7,902 bases of DNA from an uncultured Lachnospiraceae bacterium (GTDB taxonomy: Bacteria; Bacillota; Clostridia; Lachnospirales; Lachnospiraceae), in assembly GCA_900553305.1 (NCBI GenBank), contig USDI01000094.1:1-7902 (forward strand). Direction: 5' to 3'. Shown one piece after another: positions 6,278 through 7,902 of this stretch (its first letter is position 1; each line of letters opens with the position of its first letter). The position numbers were made by a program, and so were the translations under genes. Under the pieces are notes generated by a model. The model saw only the letters and a list, made by a program, of their open reading frames with translations. It had not been told where the DNA came from and ran no database searches.

Positions 6278-7237
6278 ATGTATCACGGAATAATGAACGT
6301 ATATAAAGAAGCCGGCTTTACCTCCCATGATGTGGTGGCAAAGCTGCGCGGAATCTGTAAGCAGAAAAAGATAGGACATACAGGAACCCTCGATCCGGAT
6401 GCGGTGGGGGTTCTTCCTGTTTGTCTGGGAAGCGGAACGAAGCTCTGCGATATGCTGACCGGTGAGACCAAGGAATACATTGCCAGGTTCCGGCTTGGGA
6501 TCACGACCGATACGCAGGATATTTCCGGAAAAGTTCTGGAAGAAAAAGAGACTTGCGTTTCTACGGAACAGGTAAAGGAGATCCTTTCCCATTTTGTAGG
6601 GGAGCTGCAGCAGGTTCCACCGATGTATTCGGCGCTTAAGGTAGGCGGGAAGAAGCTTTACGAGCTTGCAAGGGAAGGAAAGGAAGTGGAGCGCAAGGCG
6701 CGCCCCATTACCATTTATGAACTGGAGCTGTTAAAGGAAGAACATCCGGAATACGAAATCCGGGTCACCTGTTCGAAGGGAACCTATATCCGGACCCTGT
6801 GCCATGACGTGGGACAGGCTCTTTCGTGTGGCGCGGTGATGACGAGTCTTGTTCGATCCAGAGTCGGAGAATTCCGGTTAGAGGATGCGAAACCGTTATC
6901 CGCTCTTCAGGAGCTTGCCGATCAGGGAAGGTTACAGGAGGCAGTCATTCCGGTGGAAGAAATGTTTCATGCCCTTCCTGCAATACAGGTATCTGATGGT
7001 GCACAGAAGGCCTTGCTTAACGGAAACCAGTTGAAACGGTCGGAGGTCCTTATTAAGGAAGAAGCAGGAAATGCCGGAAAGAGGCCGCAAGAGTTCCCTG
7101 TGGATCAGGAAGAATACCGGGTATACAGTGCTGACAGCCGGTTCTGTGCCATTTACCGCTATGAGGGTGACAGGAAGCTTTTTACACCGGTAAAAATGTT
7201 TTTGGAAGGTCAGGATGCAAGCCATGCAGATCGTTAG
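6278..7237 (+). CDS. truB: tRNA pseudouridine(55) synthase TruB
   Basis: TruB converts U55 in the T-loop of tRNAs to pseudouridine and also acts as a tRNA folding chaperone. The 319-residue protein begins GIMNVYKEAGFTSHDVVAKLR, the standard family opening. The catalytic Asp is D39 in GHTGTLDPDAVG (33-44). The conserved Tyr (Y67 in KEY) and Arg (R172 in GTYIRTL) fall at exactly the same spacing from the catalytic Asp as Y76 and R181 of E. coli TruB. VPPMYSALKVGGKKLYELAREG (113-134) is the thumb and active-site segment. The C-terminal PUA-like part (about 233-308) contains a poorly conserved polar stretch near 261-280. The start at ATG 6278 is chosen over TTG 6266 because GGAG lies 6 nt before it. 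The 3' end overlaps ribF by 23 nt. Confidence 0.97.
   Translation: MYHGIMNVYKEAGFTSHDVVAKLRGICKQKKIGHTGTLDPDAVGVLPVCLGSGTKLCDMLTGETKEYIARFRLGITTDTQDISGKVLEEKETCVSTEQVKEILSHFVGELQQVPPMYSALKVGGKKLYELAREGKEVERKARPITIYELELLKEEHPEYEIRVTCSKGTYIRTLCHDVGQALSCGAVMTSLVRSRVGEFRLEDAKPLSALQELADQGRLQEAVIPVEEMFHALPAIQVSDGAQKALLNGNQLKRSEVLIKEEAGNAGKRPQEFPVDQEEYRVYSADSRFCAIYRYEGDRKLFTPVKMFLEGQDASHADR
7204..7209 (+). promoter_or_regulatory. Ribosome-binding site for ribF
   Basis: GGAAGG inside the end of truB is 5 nt before ATG 7215 and 14 nt before ATG 7224, favouring the earlier start. Confidence 0.6.
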
Positions 7238-7902
7238 TGATAAAACAGAATTTAAACTTAAAGGAGCATCCGCGGTTGCCATTGGAAAGTTCGACGGCAT
7301 TCATGCAGGACATTACCGTCTGATCGATGAGATCCTGCGGCAGAAAAAGAATGGTCTGCAGTCGGTGATCTTTACATTTTTTCCGTCTGCGACGCTTTAT
7401 TTTGGCGGTGAGGAAGCAAAAGAGCTGACTACAAGGGAAGAAAAGCGGGAAATTTTTGAACGGATGGGCATAGATGTCCTGGTAGAGTTCCCCTTAAATC
7501 CGGAAACTGCGGCAACCATTCCTGTGGATTTTGTGAAGAAAATCCTGATAGGGATGATGAACATGAAATTCCTGGCTGCCGGAGAGGATGTTTCCTTTGG
7601 AAAAGGCGGAAAAGGAAACAGGGCGCTTCTTGAAGAAATGGCAGAAGAAAATGACTTTTCAGTCAGGATTATTGAGAAGATTTTTGATCACGGAAAAGAA
7701 ATCAGTTCCACTTATGTCCGGGAAGAAATCTTAAAAGGAAATATGGAACTGGCATCCGAACTCCTTTCAAGGAATTATTCCATCGAAGGCATTGTCGAAA
7801 ACGGAATGCACCTGGGACGGAAAATGGGCTTTCCTACCGTGAACCTTTATCCTCCGGAGGAAAAGGCTGTGGCGGAAGCGAGGCGCATGATTGAAGTTGG
7901 AA
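7215..7902 (+). CDS. ribF: Bifunctional riboflavin kinase / FAD synthetase RibF (3' truncated by window)
   Basis: RibF phosphorylates riboflavin to FMN and adenylylates FMN to FAD. The open frame gives 229 residues before the window ends. The N-terminal nucleotidyltransferase domain shows GKFDGIHAGH (24-33) with the HxGH site. It continues with a FTFFPSATLYF segment where many relatives have FTFDP, then GEDVSFGKGGKGN, and ISSTYVREEILKGN, the equivalent of the ISSTxxR signature. The flavokinase domain starts with GRKMGFPTVNL, matching the GFPTAN motif with Val for Ala. Beyond PPEEK the frame reads AVAEARRMIEVG, which does not resemble the expected LLPxxGVY strand; see findings. ATG 7215 is chosen from its ribosome-binding site; ATG 7224 is an alternative. 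The gene overlaps truB by 23 nt in another frame. Its place after truB matches ribC (ribF) in B. subtilis. Confidence 0.93.
   Translation, partial: MQAMQIVSDKTEFKLKGASAVAIGKFDGIHAGHYRLIDEILRQKKNGLQSVIFTFFPSATLYFGGEEAKELTTREEKREIFERMGIDVLVEFPLNPETAATIPVDFVKKILIGMMNMKFLAAGEDVSFGKGGKGNRALLEEMAEENDFSVRIIEKIFDHGKEISSTYVREEILKGNMELASELLSRNYSIEGIVENGMHLGRKMGFPTVNLYPPEEKAVAEARRMIEVG

Noticed and set aside
5642..6592. Antisense open frame of 316 codons opposite nrnA and truB
   Set aside because: It lies entirely opposite two well-supported genes, resembles no family I recognise, and has no clear ribosome-binding site or context. It is best explained by codon bias on the coding strand.
7851..7860. CCTCCGGAGG palindrome in ribF, containing a ribosome-binding-like GGAGG
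   Set aside because: It encodes Pro-Pro-Glu in the running frame; no start codon with a supported open frame follows at a useful distance.

Overview
This window is one continuous, single-strand stretch of a core housekeeping operon for transcription, translation initiation and ribosome maturation. The organism is most likely a Clostridia-type Firmicute, probably in or near Lachnospiraceae. This rests on three things: the gene order (rimP-nusA-ylxR-ylxQ-infB-rbfA-nrnA-truB-ribF), the strong AGGAGG-type ribosome-binding sites, and the wording of the proteins. Examples of the latter are an RbfA opening MRKNS.KNTRIN, a TruB with GHTGTLDPDAVGVLP, and a very long IF2 with an Arg/Asn-rich linker. 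The taxon is an inference; there is no rRNA or other marker here.

Layout, all on the + strand: the last 27 codons of rimP (1-84); nusA (118-1293); ylxR/rnpM (1306-1572); ylxQ (about 1565-1891); infB (1943-4900); rbfA (4897-5292); nrnA (about 5309-6262); truB (6278-7237); and the 5' part of ribF (7215 to the window end). Genes are separated by 51 nt or less or overlap, so essentially all of the window is coding. The largest gap, 51 nt before infB, holds a perfect 11-bp tandem repeat. I see no convincing promoter, intrinsic terminator, tRNA, mobile element or CRISPR array. The operon promoter should lie upstream of the window and its end downstream.

The genes work together. NusA paces RNA polymerase and links it to antitermination. 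RnpM/YlxR and YlxQ are small RNA-binding proteins (an RNase P modulator and an L7Ae-like kink-turn binder). IF2 places initiator tRNA. RimP and RbfA mature the 30S subunit. TruB makes pseudouridine 55 in tRNA. NrnA clears 2-5 nt RNA remnants. RibF makes FMN and FAD. Compared with the Bacillus subtilis operon, ylxP is absent between infB and rbfA, and nrnA sits between rbfA and truB.

I found no undescribed system. The points worth a second look are local: a possible frameshift or degenerate flavokinase region at the end of ribF, an extreme acidic tail on NusA, a long disordered Arg/Asn-rich linker in IF2 with a possible internal start just after it, an 18-bp palindrome over the rimP stop codon, and the repeat-bearing leader of infB.
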